NCBI GenBank assembly: GCA_944327625.1
Contig: CALVHL010000013.1
Coordinates: 1-46,824 of the forward strand
Length of the DNA: 46,824 bases
Reading direction: 5' to 3'
Origin: an uncultured Clostridia bacterium
GTDB taxonomy: Bacteria; Bacillota; Clostridia; Christensenellales; Borkfalkiaceae
Numbering within the stretch: the first letter of the stretch is position 1; each line of letters starts with the position of its first letter. The notes under the pieces were generated by a model that was given only the letters and a program-made list of their open reading frames with translations, was not told the origin of the DNA and made no database searches. The translations under genes were made by a program, and so were the position numbers. Shown here one piece after another: positions 30,150 to 36,786 of this stretch.

Positions 30150-30647
30150 TCAGATTTCGTACACCTCGGGCAGGGAAAGGGAGAGCGAACGCGGCGCTTG
30201 CGAAGCGCCTTCGGCAGCCGCCAGCGAAAAATACAGTTGTACCGTCCATAGTTCGGCGGGAATATTGTCAATATAGAGGTTTATCGACAATTCGTTCACG
30301 GAAGCGATACATATAACATAGCAATTTCCGCCGTCAGCGCCAATCAGCGTGAGGCGGTGTGCATCGAATCCGTCCGCCCGCGCCTAAACGGTCAGCGCGA
30401 ATGTGCCGTCGTCGAACAGATCGCGCAATTTTTGTCCGTCGACGACTATTTCCACGCAGAAGTCCTCCCAGCCGCTCGGTTCAACCAACTTCGCGCTTGC
30501 GAGGTAACCGCAGAATACCGCCTGCATAGTCTCAATTTTGTTGCCCGCCTCGGCTGCGATATCCCCGCTTTCCGTCGTCCACGCGGCAAAGCCGCAGGGC
30601 GCAAGACAGAGGCACAGCGCGGCGGCTGAAATAAATTTTGTCTTCAT
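30150..30647 (-). pseudogene. SipW-substrate-like exported protein interrupted by an amber codon
   Basis: From ATG 30647 the reverse strand encodes an 87-residue product with a signal like the intact substrate (MKTKFISAAALCLCLAPCGF, then AAWTTES), then SGWEDFCVEIVVDGQKLRDL and FALTV, ending at TAG (30386-30384). The same frame continues for 77 more codons without a stop (ARADGFDAHRLTLIGADGGN, IDNIPAELWTVQLYFSLAAA) to a TGA at 30152-30150, just before the shared terminator. Sensible sequence on both sides indicates one ~164-residue protein broken by a point mutation, or amber readthrough. The ribosome site (GGAG) touches the ATG, so expression looks poor. Its own promoter is present. Confidence 0.6.
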
Positions 30648-30671
30648 CTCCGTTTTACCCGTCTTTATGTC

Positions 30672-30701
30672 ATTTTACCACGCTTTGTTCTCACAAGTCA
30701 A
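30672..30701 (-). promoter_or_regulatory. Promoter of the amber-interrupted gene
   Basis: Minus-strand TTGACT (30701-30696), 18 bp, TAAAAT (30677-30672) with extended TGG. Confidence 0.65.
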
Positions 30702-30702
30702 T

Positions 30703-30747
30703 GCCGCAAAAAAATATTGTCCGTATGCGGGTATATTTTTTTGCGCG
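30703..30747. repeat. AT-rich hairpin in the divergent spacer
   Basis: CAAAAAAATAT (30707-30717) and ATATTTTTTTG (30733-30743) pair exactly, extended by GCCG/CGGC with a small bulge, around a 15-base GC-rich loop. With T7 at its end it could terminate transcription in either direction. The rest of the 30648-30949 spacer holds three promoters. Confidence 0.5.
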
Positions 30748-30812
30748 GCGTACAATAAATTATCCGAAAGCCCGTCTGCCAACTTGTGGAAAAAAATAGC
30801 CGTCGAATTTTG

Positions 30813-30842
30813 TTGACTTGCGGGCGGCTTTTATATTAAAAT
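30813..30842 (+). promoter_or_regulatory. Upstream promoter of the CvpA-like gene
   Basis: TTGACT (30813-30818), 18 bp, TAAAAT (30837-30842). Confidence 0.55.
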
Positions 30843-30897
30843 CATAGTACGTGCGAAAAAAAACGGGTAAAAAAGACTTTTTATAGTGACAGCCGTC

Positions 30898-30926
30898 TTG
30901 CCCATCGGCGTAAATTGTGATATAAT
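30898..30926 (+). promoter_or_regulatory. Proximal promoter of the CvpA-like gene
   Basis: TTGCCC (30898-30903), 17 bp, TATAAT (30921-30926) with extended TGA, 23 bp before the ATG. Confidence 0.82.
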
Positions 30927-30949
30927 GAATATATACAGGGGGTAAAACT

Positions 30950-31528
30950 ATGCTAACTGTCGACTGGATAGTGCTCGGCGTGTTTATCGTCGGCGCGCTG
31001 CTGGGAATGTTTCTCGGTTTCGGCAAACTGCTGAAATTCTTTACGGGCGGCATTGTCGGCTTTCTCATTTCAATCGTCGTTGTCTATTTCTGCCTCGGCA
31101 TGGTTTCAAGCTGGGGCTTCGTGCAGGAGCTCATGGCAAAGCTCCACGAAGCGCTCGTCGCCGCGGAAAACGACTTCGTAACCTTCCTCATGGACATCGG
31201 CATAGAGAAGATTATTCTCGCCGTCGCGCTGTTCATAATCGTCCAGATAATAAGGGTGATAATCGTCGGAATAATCAAGAGCATTACCGAGATAGACAAC
31301 CCCGTGATGAAGGCGCTCAACAAGTTCTTCGGCCTCGTCTTAATGCTTGCGGCAATCTGCGCGATAGCGCTCATTGTCTTCCAGATAGTCTACGCAATCG
31401 GCGGAGAGACGGCGGAAAACTTCAAGCAGGCGATAACGGGTACTTTCCGTCTCGAATGGGTATACGAGAACAACCCGCTCAACGACCTTTTCAAGCAGAT
31501 AGGCGAAGCGCTCGCGGGCGGCTTCTGA
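30950..31528 (+). CDS. CvpA-like integral membrane protein
   Basis: A 192-residue protein with an AGGGGGT ribosome site and four to five membrane segments: WIVLGVFIVGALLGMFLGFG, KFFTGGIVGFLISIVVVYFC, EKIILAVALFIIVQIIRVII and FFGLVLMLAAICAIALIVFQ. The VDWIVLGVFIVGALLGMFLG start and the NPVMKALNKFFGLVLML turn match the CvpA (colicin V production) pattern. CvpA-type proteins are tied to envelope integrity, but no biochemical role is settled. The hydrophilic segment between helices 2 and 3 (LHEALVAAENDFVTF) probably faces outward. Confidence 0.72.
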   Translation: MLTVDWIVLGVFIVGALLGMFLGFGKLLKFFTGGIVGFLISIVVVYFCLGMVSSWGFVQELMAKLHEALVAAENDFVTFLMDIGIEKIILAVALFIIVQIIRVIIVGIIKSITEIDNPVMKALNKFFGLVLMLAAICAIALIVFQIVYAIGGETAENFKQAITGTFRLEWVYENNPLNDLFKQIGEALAGGF

Positions 31529-31550
31529 AATTCAATAATTTAACCACCTT

Positions 31551-31580
31551 TGCGGCGCACAAAATATCTTGTGCGCCGCA
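31551..31580 (+). terminator. Hairpin between the CvpA-like and YlmC/YmxH genes
   Basis: TGCGGCGCACAA (31551-31562), loop AATATC, perfect complement (31569-31580). The tail is TATATTATAT rather than T-rich, so termination may be partial. Confidence 0.55.
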
Positions 31581-31601
31581 TATATTATATATGGTGGAAT
31601 T

Positions 31602-31931
31602 ATGGAATATCTGTTCAGCAATTTAAAGAAGATGGACGTAATAAGCATTGCCGACGGCAAGAACCTCGGCAGAATATTCGACGTCGCGTTCACCCTGCCC
31701 GAAAATTCGCTAAAAGGCTTTTTCGTCACGGGCTGCAAGGGCATACGCCTTACCCGCTCGGATACGTTTATTCCCGTTTCGGACATAGTCAGGGTGGGGG
31801 AGGACGTCGTGCTCGTCCGCACGGGCAAGGATAAATGCCGCAAAGAACCGCCGCCCCGCGACTGTCGCCGCCCCTGCCCCGACGGCGCTTTCTCGCCCGA
31901 TCCGAGGCGCGATTTCGGGGAATACGAATAG
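31602..31931 (+). CDS. YlmC/YmxH-family sporulation protein (PRC-barrel)
   Basis: A 109-residue protein from the ATG after GGTGGA; the frame runs back to 31569 without a ribosome site. Residues 1-75 form a PRC-barrel: LKKMDVISIADGKNLGRIFD, then KGFFVTGCKGIRLTRSDTFI and PVSDIVRVGEDVVLV. The tail (KCRKEPPPRDCRRPCPDGAF) is basic and Cys/Pro-rich, unlike most family members, and could bind a metal. The family is induced in sporulation but has no known activity. A degenerate repeat starts at its stop codon. Confidence 0.82.
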   Translation: MEYLFSNLKKMDVISIADGKNLGRIFDVAFTLPENSLKGFFVTGCKGIRLTRSDTFIPVSDIVRVGEDVVLVRTGKDKCRKEPPPRDCRRPCPDGAFSPDPRRDFGEYE

Positions 31932-31963
31932 CGTTCGTCGCGGCATATTCCCGCACCGATTGC
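31931..31963 (+). repeat. Degenerate GCATATATGC-family repeat
   Basis: GCGTTCGTCGCGGCATATTC, then CCGCACCGATTGC: the first half matches the sipW copy almost exactly, the second half has diverged. Confidence 0.4.
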
Positions 31964-32000
31964 ATATTTTCGCCCCTGCAAGACGGCATTTTGGCGGCTG

Positions 32001-32378
32001 TCAGAAGATGTTTTCAAGCTGTACGGAGTATGCGTCGGGCAGATTTTTGGTTATCTCTTTGAGCACTTCAAGTTTGCCGAGCGCAAGGTCGAAGTGGTCG
32101 GTGTAGATGAGTGAACACGCCTCGCTCAGCCAATAGTCGATATAGCTTATGTCGTTGTGCGGAATGAAGATGTGCAGCTTGCTCTTTTTCTCCGTCCATA
32201 AGCTCCTGACGGCGTAAGCGTCCTCGCGCGTTGCAATGCGCTGTTCGGTCTTGTCATACAGCGTGCAGACCGCGTCGTTGAATTGCCCGAACTGCCGTGC
32301 AAGGTAGTGCTGCGTCCACAGAAAGAAGCACGTGCACAGCGCGAGGGAGGCAAGCGTGTACAGTATCGACTTCACCAT
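32001..32378 (-). CDS. DUF4363 membrane-anchored protein
   Basis: A 125-residue protein: an N-terminal membrane segment (ILYTLASLALCTCFFLWTQ) and a helical extracytoplasmic domain (FNDAVCTLYDKTEQRIATRE, YWLSEACSLIYTDHFDLAL). This is the DUF4363 pattern, repeatedly found beside DUF421 genes in Clostridia. It overlaps the DUF421 gene by 7 bp and is therefore coupled to it. Function unknown; a periplasm-side partner of the DUF421 protein is a fair guess. Confidence 0.8.
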   Translation of the reverse strand: MVKSILYTLASLALCTCFFLWTQHYLARQFGQFNDAVCTLYDKTEQRIATREDAYAVRSLWTEKKSKLHIFIPHNDISYIDYWLSEACSLIYTDHFDLALGKLEVLKEITKNLPDAYSVQLENIF

Positions 32379-33043
32379 CCGCCGCTCACCTCGCAGTGCA
32401 GAATTTTATAGGGCTGTCCCTTCTTCTGGAAGTACGCCCGCCCGTTGCCGTCGACGGTCAGGACAAGCACTTCCTTTATCTTGGCGCCCTGCTCCTTGAC
32501 GAAATCTCTAAGTCTCTGCCCGTCCAGCCCGCAGAGCTTTAAATTTTCCTTGATTTCCTTTCCGCAATCGACTAATATTATCGGCAGGGTGGGCGTAAGC
32601 TGTTCCTTTGGCAGGGCGGAAAAACTGCCGTTTGCCTCGTACAATCCGTAATATACGTCGTCGAGGTTGAAATATCCCGCCGAACGCATGCTCTCTATGA
32701 GGTCGCTGACGTCGAGGTTGTTCTTTTTCAGCTGATAGCTGTCAATGCCCTCCTTGGTTATGACGAGCGAGGGCTTGCCGCATATAACGGCCTTCATCGG
32801 TCTGAACCACAGATCGATAAGCCACACTATCTGGTGCAGTACGAATATGGCGAGTATGGAGATTACGCCGTACATAAGGGGGATAGAGCTGTCCGCCATG
32901 GGTATGCAGGCGAGTTCGGCGATGAGCAGGGTTATGACGAACTCGAAGGGCTGCATTTCGCCTATCTGACTTTTGCCCATCAGCCGCATTACTGCAAGCA
33001 GGGTGATGAAGATTATCGCCGTTCTTATGAAGATGAGTGCCAT
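32372..33043 (-). CDS. DUF421 (YetF/YdfR-type) membrane protein
   Basis: A 223-residue protein from ATG 33043 (MALIFIRTAIIFITLLAVMR), which matches where family members begin; a TTG frame reaches 33070. The signature VMRLMGKSQIGEMQPFEFVI follows the first membrane segment, with two more segments to about residue 85 and a soluble C-terminal DUF421 domain (VICGKPSLVITKEGIDSYQL, GYFNLDDVYYGLYEANGSFS). The family affects spore germination and envelope stress in Bacillus, without a defined activity. It forms a two-gene operon with the DUF4363 gene. No clear ribosome site precedes the start. Confidence 0.87.
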   Translation of the reverse strand: MALIFIRTAIIFITLLAVMRLMGKSQIGEMQPFEFVITLLIAELACIPMADSSIPLMYGVISILAIFVLHQIVWLIDLWFRPMKAVICGKPSLVITKEGIDSYQLKKNNLDVSDLIESMRSAGYFNLDDVYYGLYEANGSFSALPKEQLTPTLPIILVDCGKEIKENLKLCGLDGQRLRDFVKEQGAKIKEVLVLTVDGNGRAYFQKKGQPYKILHCEVSGGW

Positions 33044-33112
33044 ATTTACAGTATGCCGCGCCCGCGACAAAATATTTGTGCCTTGCAGTATTGCCGCCGA
33101 CGCTTAAATTCC

Positions 33113-33141
33113 TTGCAAAAAGTCGATAAAGATGGTATAAT
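33113..33141 (+). promoter_or_regulatory. Promoter of the folate operon
   Basis: TTGCAA (33113-33118), 17 bp, TATAAT (33136-33141) with extended TGG. The transcript would begin near 33148 and carry a ~127-base structured leader. Confidence 0.88.
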
Positions 33142-33145
33142 CAAT

Positions 33146-33270
33146 ATAGCTCAGTTGCGTAAAGTGGTGCAGGTCGGACAGCCTGCGCACGAAAGGCGTA
33201 ATCGCCTGCGGTAGCTGCGTGCGTCCCTGAACAAAACCATAATAAGGACGCACCGAAGGGGGCGTCCTTT
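33146..33270 (+). promoter_or_regulatory. Structured leader resembling a tetrahydrofolate riboswitch, with terminator/antiterminator
   Basis: After the promoter come GCGTAAAGTG, a hairpin GCAGG-loop-CCTGC (33169-33186), CACGAAAGGCG, the hairpin AGGCG-TAAT-CGCCT and TGCGGTAGCTG. Order and words recall the THF-I riboswitch core (GCGTTAAGTG...ACGAAGCG...GCGGTG), though P1 is not obvious. Downstream, GGACGC (33246-33251) pairs with GCGTCC (33262-33267) before TTTT to terminate, or GGACGCAC pairs with GTGCGTCC (33219-33226) in the aptamer's 3' strand. The stem also holds the AAGGGGG ribosome site of folC. Controlling folate synthesis genes by folate is sensible; ligand identity is inferred. Confidence 0.55.
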
Positions 33271-33274
33271 TAAA

Positions 33275-34483
33275 GTGGAAAGAGATATAATAGATATTAT
33301 TTCCCGCTATGAAGTCAGGGGCAGCAAATACGGTCTCGAACGGACGCGCGCCCTGCTCGACGCGTTCGGCTCGCCCGACGAGAAGCTAAAAATTATTCAT
33401 ATTGCGGGCTCTAACGGCAAGGGCAGCATTGCCGAATACGTAACGCGCATATTGCTCGCCGCGGGCAAGACGGTCGGCACTTTCACTTCGCCCGCCGTCT
33501 GCTGCTATGCCGAAAAGTTTGCCGTCAACGGCGATCTGCCCGACCTTAGAAGGCTAAGACAATGTCTTTCGGAAGTGTACGACAGGGCGATGACCTTTTA
33601 CGACCGACCTACCGCGTTCGAGATTGAGACGGTCGCCGCGCTCTGTCTTTTTGTAAAATGCGGCGTCGAATATGCCGTCGTCGAATGTGGATTGGGCGGC
33701 AGATATGACGCAACCAACGCCATTTCCCGCAAGCAGGTGGCGGTCATTTCCTCGGTTTCAAAGGAGCATACCGCCCTGCTCGGCAATACCATAACCGAAA
33801 TATGTCGGCACAAGGCGGGCATAATAAAAGATTGCCCCGCCGTCGTTTCGGCTTTGCAGAGCGAGGAGGGCAGGGCGTATTTTTCTTCGCTCGGCGTAAT
33901 GTTCGCCGACGGGGTGGAGGACATTCGCCCCGCAGAGGGCGGGCAATATTTCACTTTCCGCGGCAACCGCTATTTTATCCCCCTTCTCGGCACGGCGCAG
34001 TGCTATAACGCCGCCCTTGCCGTGCTCGCCTGCAAGGTTATAGGCGTCGAGGGGGAGTGTGTAGCCAGAGGGCTCGCCTCGGCGCATATCTTCGGCAGAA
34101 TGGAGATAATCCGTCGCGGCGGCAGGACTTTCGTGCTCGACGGTGCGCATAATCCCGCGGCGTTTTCGCCGCTCGTCGAGTATGCGTCGGCGGCAGCGGG
34201 TTCAAAATCGCTCGTCTTTTCCTGCCTTTCCGATAAGGACGTTGGGGAGGCGGCAAAAATTCTGGGCGGGCTGTTCGACGAGGTGATAATCTTCCCCTCG
34301 CCAAGTTACAGAAAGATGTCGTTGGACGCCATATATGCCGCGTTCAGCAAGTATAACGACAATATCATACGCGCCGACGATACGGCAGACGCGCTGGCTT
34401 CGGCAGGGTGCGAAACCGTCGTATTGTGCGGCACTTTCACGGTCATTTCGGAGGGCAGAAAATGGATAGACAGAGAGCAATGA
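33275..34483 (+). CDS. folC: Bifunctional folylpolyglutamate synthase/dihydrofolate synthase
   Basis: A Mur-ligase-type enzyme of 402 residues with a GTG start. The ATP loop is IIHIAGSNGKGSIAEYVTRI (GSNGKGS at 45-51), then the FTSPAVCCYAEKFAVNG region, and YAVVECGLGGRYDATNAI with the metal-binding Glu; the C-terminal domain has RTFVLDGAHNPAAF. It adds glutamate to dihydropteroate and/or folates using ATP. First gene of the folate operon; its ribosome site lies inside the leader's terminator stem, so both transcription and translation may be switched. Confidence 0.95.
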   Translation: MERDIIDIISRYEVRGSKYGLERTRALLDAFGSPDEKLKIIHIAGSNGKGSIAEYVTRILLAAGKTVGTFTSPAVCCYAEKFAVNGDLPDLRRLRQCLSEVYDRAMTFYDRPTAFEIETVAALCLFVKCGVEYAVVECGLGGRYDATNAISRKQVAVISSVSKEHTALLGNTITEICRHKAGIIKDCPAVVSALQSEEGRAYFSSLGVMFADGVEDIRPAEGGQYFTFRGNRYFIPLLGTAQCYNAALAVLACKVIGVEGECVARGLASAHIFGRMEIIRRGGRTFVLDGAHNPAAFSPLVEYASAAAGSKSLVFSCLSDKDVGEAAKILGGLFDEVIIFPSPSYRKMSLDAIYAAFSKYNDNIIRADDTADALASAGCETVVLCGTFTVISEGRKWIDREQ

Positions 34484-35007
34484 ACGCCATAAGGGAATTT
34501 CTCGACGCGCTGGGCGAGGATACGCACAGAGAGGGGCTGGAAGATACGCCCCGCCGCGTCGCCGACGCCTTTGCCGAATTTACTTCGGGCAATTTCATGA
34601 GCGCGGAGGACATACTCTCGCGCACTTTCGCCGTCGACGGCGGCGACATGGTCGTCGAAAAGGACATAAGTTTTTCGTCGGTATGCGAACATCACCTCAT
34701 GCCCTTCTTCGGCAAGGTGGCGATAGCCTACATTCCCGACAAAAAGGTGGTCGGGCTGTCCAAGCTTGCGCGGTGCGTCGAGGTGTACGCAAAGCGGTTG
34801 CAGCTGCAGGAGCGCATGACCGCAGACATTGCCGCGGCAATAATGCGCCATCTCTCGCCCAAGGGCGTGCTCGTCTGGTGCGAGGCGGAGCATACCTGTA
34901 TGACCTGTCGCGGCGTAAAGAAGGCGGGCAGCAAGACTGTAACCTATAAAGTTCTCGGCGATTTCCCCGCCGATAAGCTCGCGGAGGCGTTCGCGTTCAT
35001 AAGATGA
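34462..35007 (+). CDS. folE: GTP cyclohydrolase I
   Basis: 181 residues from ATG 34462 (GAGGGCAGA ribosome site), overlapping folC by 22 bp. The catalytic zinc ligands are Cys75 and His78 (VCEHHLMPFFGKV) and Cys146 (AEHTCMTCRGVKKAG); IPDKKVVGLSKLARCVEVYA and KRLQLQERMTADIA are family hallmarks. It converts GTP to dihydroneopterin triphosphate, the first pterin step. The N-terminal helix is short, as in other Clostridia. Confidence 0.97.
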   Translation: MDRQRAMNAIREFLDALGEDTHREGLEDTPRRVADAFAEFTSGNFMSAEDILSRTFAVDGGDMVVEKDISFSSVCEHHLMPFFGKVAIAYIPDKKVVGLSKLARCVEVYAKRLQLQERMTADIAAAIMRHLSPKGVLVWCEAEHTCMTCRGVKKAGSKTVTYKVLGDFPADKLAEAFAFIR

Positions 35008-35786
35008 GAATAGGCGGCAGAAATTTCGACGGCAAAACTTTCGTCATGGCGATAATCAACCTCACGCCCGACAGCTTCTATTCGTCCAGCAGGGCGACGG
35101 CTGACGAGGTCCTGCGCCGCGCCGAGCGCGCGGTAAAGGAGGGTGCGGCGATACTCGATCTCGGCGCACAGTCGACGCGCCCCGGGCATACCGCCGTCTC
35201 CGCCGACGAAGAACGGGCGCGGCTGGGGCAGAGCGTCGCCGAGATAAAGCGCGAATTGGGCGTGCCCGTCTCGGTCGACACCTACTATTCTCAGGTCGCC
35301 GAGGAGGCGCTCTCGCAGGGCGCGGACATGATTAACGACGTGTGGGGGCTGACCTACGATGAGAAAATGGCGCAGACGGTCGCAAAATATCGCGCGGCGG
35401 TCTGCATAATGCACAACTCGCACACGCCGATTTGCGGCGACGTATTCCCGCCCGTCACAGATTTTCTCAGAAATTCAGTCTCTCTGGCGCTCGACGCGGG
35501 CATTGCGCCCGACGGAATATGCCTCGACGGAGGAATAGGCTTCGCCAAGGACAGGGCGCAGAATTTCGCGCTTTTAAACGGCTACGAGCGGCTGGGTGCG
35601 CTCGGCTATCCGCTGCTTCTGGGCGCAAGCCGCAAATCGTTGTTCGGCGGCAAGCCCGAAGACAGGCTGCCCGCCACGCTCGAAAGTACCCGCCTCGCGG
35701 CAAAAAAGGGCGTGCTGTTCGTCAGGGTGCACGACGTTGCGGAGAACGTCCGCGCGATAGAGGAGGTCTTGAATGATAGAGATTAA
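35004..35786 (+). CDS. folP: Dihydropteroate synthase
   Basis: A 260-residue TIM-barrel enzyme overlapping folE by 4 bp (ATGA). It has the pterin-site signatures MAIINLTPDSFYSSSRATAD and ILDLGAQSTRPGHTAVSADE, with VSVDTYYSQVAEEALSQGAD, INDVWGL and ILDGGIGFAKDRAQNF-type later strands (CLDGGIGFAKDRAQNFALLN; LLLGASRKSLFGG). It joins dihydropterin pyrophosphate to p-aminobenzoate and is the sulfonamide target; the two loop regions look normal. Confidence 0.96.
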   Translation: MRIGGRNFDGKTFVMAIINLTPDSFYSSSRATADEVLRRAERAVKEGAAILDLGAQSTRPGHTAVSADEERARLGQSVAEIKRELGVPVSVDTYYSQVAEEALSQGADMINDVWGLTYDEKMAQTVAKYRAAVCIMHNSHTPICGDVFPPVTDFLRNSVSLALDAGIAPDGICLDGGIGFAKDRAQNFALLNGYERLGALGYPLLLGASRKSLFGGKPEDRLPATLESTRLAAKKGVLFVRVHDVAENVRAIEEVLNDRD

Positions 35787-36564
35787 GGGGCTGAGTTTCT
35801 ACGCCTGCCACGGCGTACTCGAAGAAGAAAAGCGCAACCCGCAGCCGTTCGTCTTTGACATACGGCTGTTTTTCGACGATGAAAAGGCAAAATCTTCCGA
35901 CGACGTTGCCGACACCGTCAACTATGCCGATGTATGCGAGACGGTCAAGGCGGTCTGTTGCGAAAATTCTTTCAACCTCATAGAAAAGCTCGCCGACGCG
36001 GTGTGCCTTGCCGTAATGGAGGGCTATCCCCGCGTTGTCAAAGTCGAGACGACCGTACATAAACCTCACGCGCCCGTCAGTTGCAATTTCTCGGATATAA
36101 GCTTCACCTGCTTGCGCGAGCGTGTGAAAGTCGTTCTCTCCCTCGGCTCTAACGAAGGCGACAGAAAAGCGGCGCTCGATGGCGCGATAGAAATGCTTAA
36201 AAGTTCGCGCGGCATAAAAATTCTGAAAGTTTCGGACTATATCGAGACCGCGCCATACGGCGGAATTGCCAGAAACACTTTCCTGAACTGCGCGCTCGTT
36301 GCAGAGTGCCTGCTCCCGCCGCGCGCCCTGCTCGATGAACTTCACCGCATAGAAAAAGCGTTCGGCAGAGAGAGAAAAGTTCGCTGGGGCGACAGAACGC
36401 TTGATATAGACATCATATTTTTTGGCAATAAAGTAATAGACGAAGAGGGGTTGTGCATACCTCACCCCGACTATGCCGCGCGCCCGTTCGTGCTCGCCCC
36501 CATAAGAGAGATTGCCTCCGACTTTGTCTGTCCTCGTTCTCACAAGCGGGTTGCGGATATGTGA
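35773..36564 (+). CDS. folBK: Bifunctional dihydroneopterin aldolase / HPPK
   Basis: 263 residues, overlapping folP by 14 bp. Residues ~1-113 are FolB (IKGLSFYACHGVLEEEKRNP, NYADVCETVK, NLIEKLADAVCLAVMEGYPR with its catalytic Glu/Lys region); ~116-263 are FolK (VVLSLGSNEGDRKAALDGAI; RWGDRTLDIDIIFFGNKVID, where the paired Asp bind magnesium; CIPHPDYAARPFVLAPIREI). The fusion makes two consecutive steps, aldolase and pyrophosphokinase, one protein, giving FolP its substrate. It ends the operon. Confidence 0.95.
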   Translation: MIEIKGLSFYACHGVLEEEKRNPQPFVFDIRLFFDDEKAKSSDDVADTVNYADVCETVKAVCCENSFNLIEKLADAVCLAVMEGYPRVVKVETTVHKPHAPVSCNFSDISFTCLRERVKVVLSLGSNEGDRKAALDGAIEMLKSSRGIKILKVSDYIETAPYGGIARNTFLNCALVAECLLPPRALLDELHRIEKAFGRERKVRWGDRTLDIDIIFFGNKVIDEEGLCIPHPDYAARPFVLAPIREIASDFVCPRSHKRVADM

Positions 36565-36642
36565 AATATTGCATAACTTGTCGCAATAATGGCATAATCT
36601 GTTAAATGTTTATGCAAATTGCACAAATTTTTTTAAAATATC

Positions 36643-36671
36643 TATACAAAATCGTGTTGTTGTGATATAAT
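36643..36671 (+). promoter_or_regulatory. Promoter of the Ppx/GppA gene
   Basis: TATAAT (36666-36671) with extended TGA; the -35 TATACA (36643-36648, spacing 17) is weak. The AT-rich DNA upstream may help. Confidence 0.6.
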
Positions 36672-36696
36672 CTCGCATAGTGGTAAGAATGCAGAA

Positions 36697-36771
36697 TTTA
36701 CATTTTTAATGTAAAAGGGAAGCCGCGGACTAAAAAGCTGCATTGAGGAGGGAGAACAATCCGCAGGGCTT
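36697..36771 (+). promoter_or_regulatory. Structured 5' leader of the Ppx/GppA gene (type not recognised)
   Basis: Two stems: TTTACAT/ATGTAAA (36697-36703, 36709-36715) and a 10-bp helix with a 2-base bulge, AAGCCGCGGA (36720-36729) with TCCGC and GGCTT (36760-36764, 36767-36771), enclosing a purine-rich loop with GAGGAGGGAG. The real ribosome site AAAGGAG follows directly. It could be a riboswitch or protein site; it matches none I know. Confidence 0.4.
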
Positions 36772-36786
36772 TCAAAGGAGTTAATT

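Noticed and set aside
30384-30647. Complete 87-residue lipoprotein
   Set aside because: No lipobox after the hydrophobic stretch, and protein-like sequence continues past the TAG to the terminator, so it is listed as an interrupted gene.
33146-33230. tRNA-like stretch (ATAGCTCAGTTGCGTAA)
   Set aside because: The D-arm-like words are not followed by an anticodon stem, T arm or acceptor pairing; folate context and the terminator favour a riboswitch-like leader.
36697-36771. Cobalamin or ykkC-type riboswitch before the Ppx gene
   Set aside because: Only a short GGGAAGCC-like match to the B12 consensus; conserved core boxes are missing.
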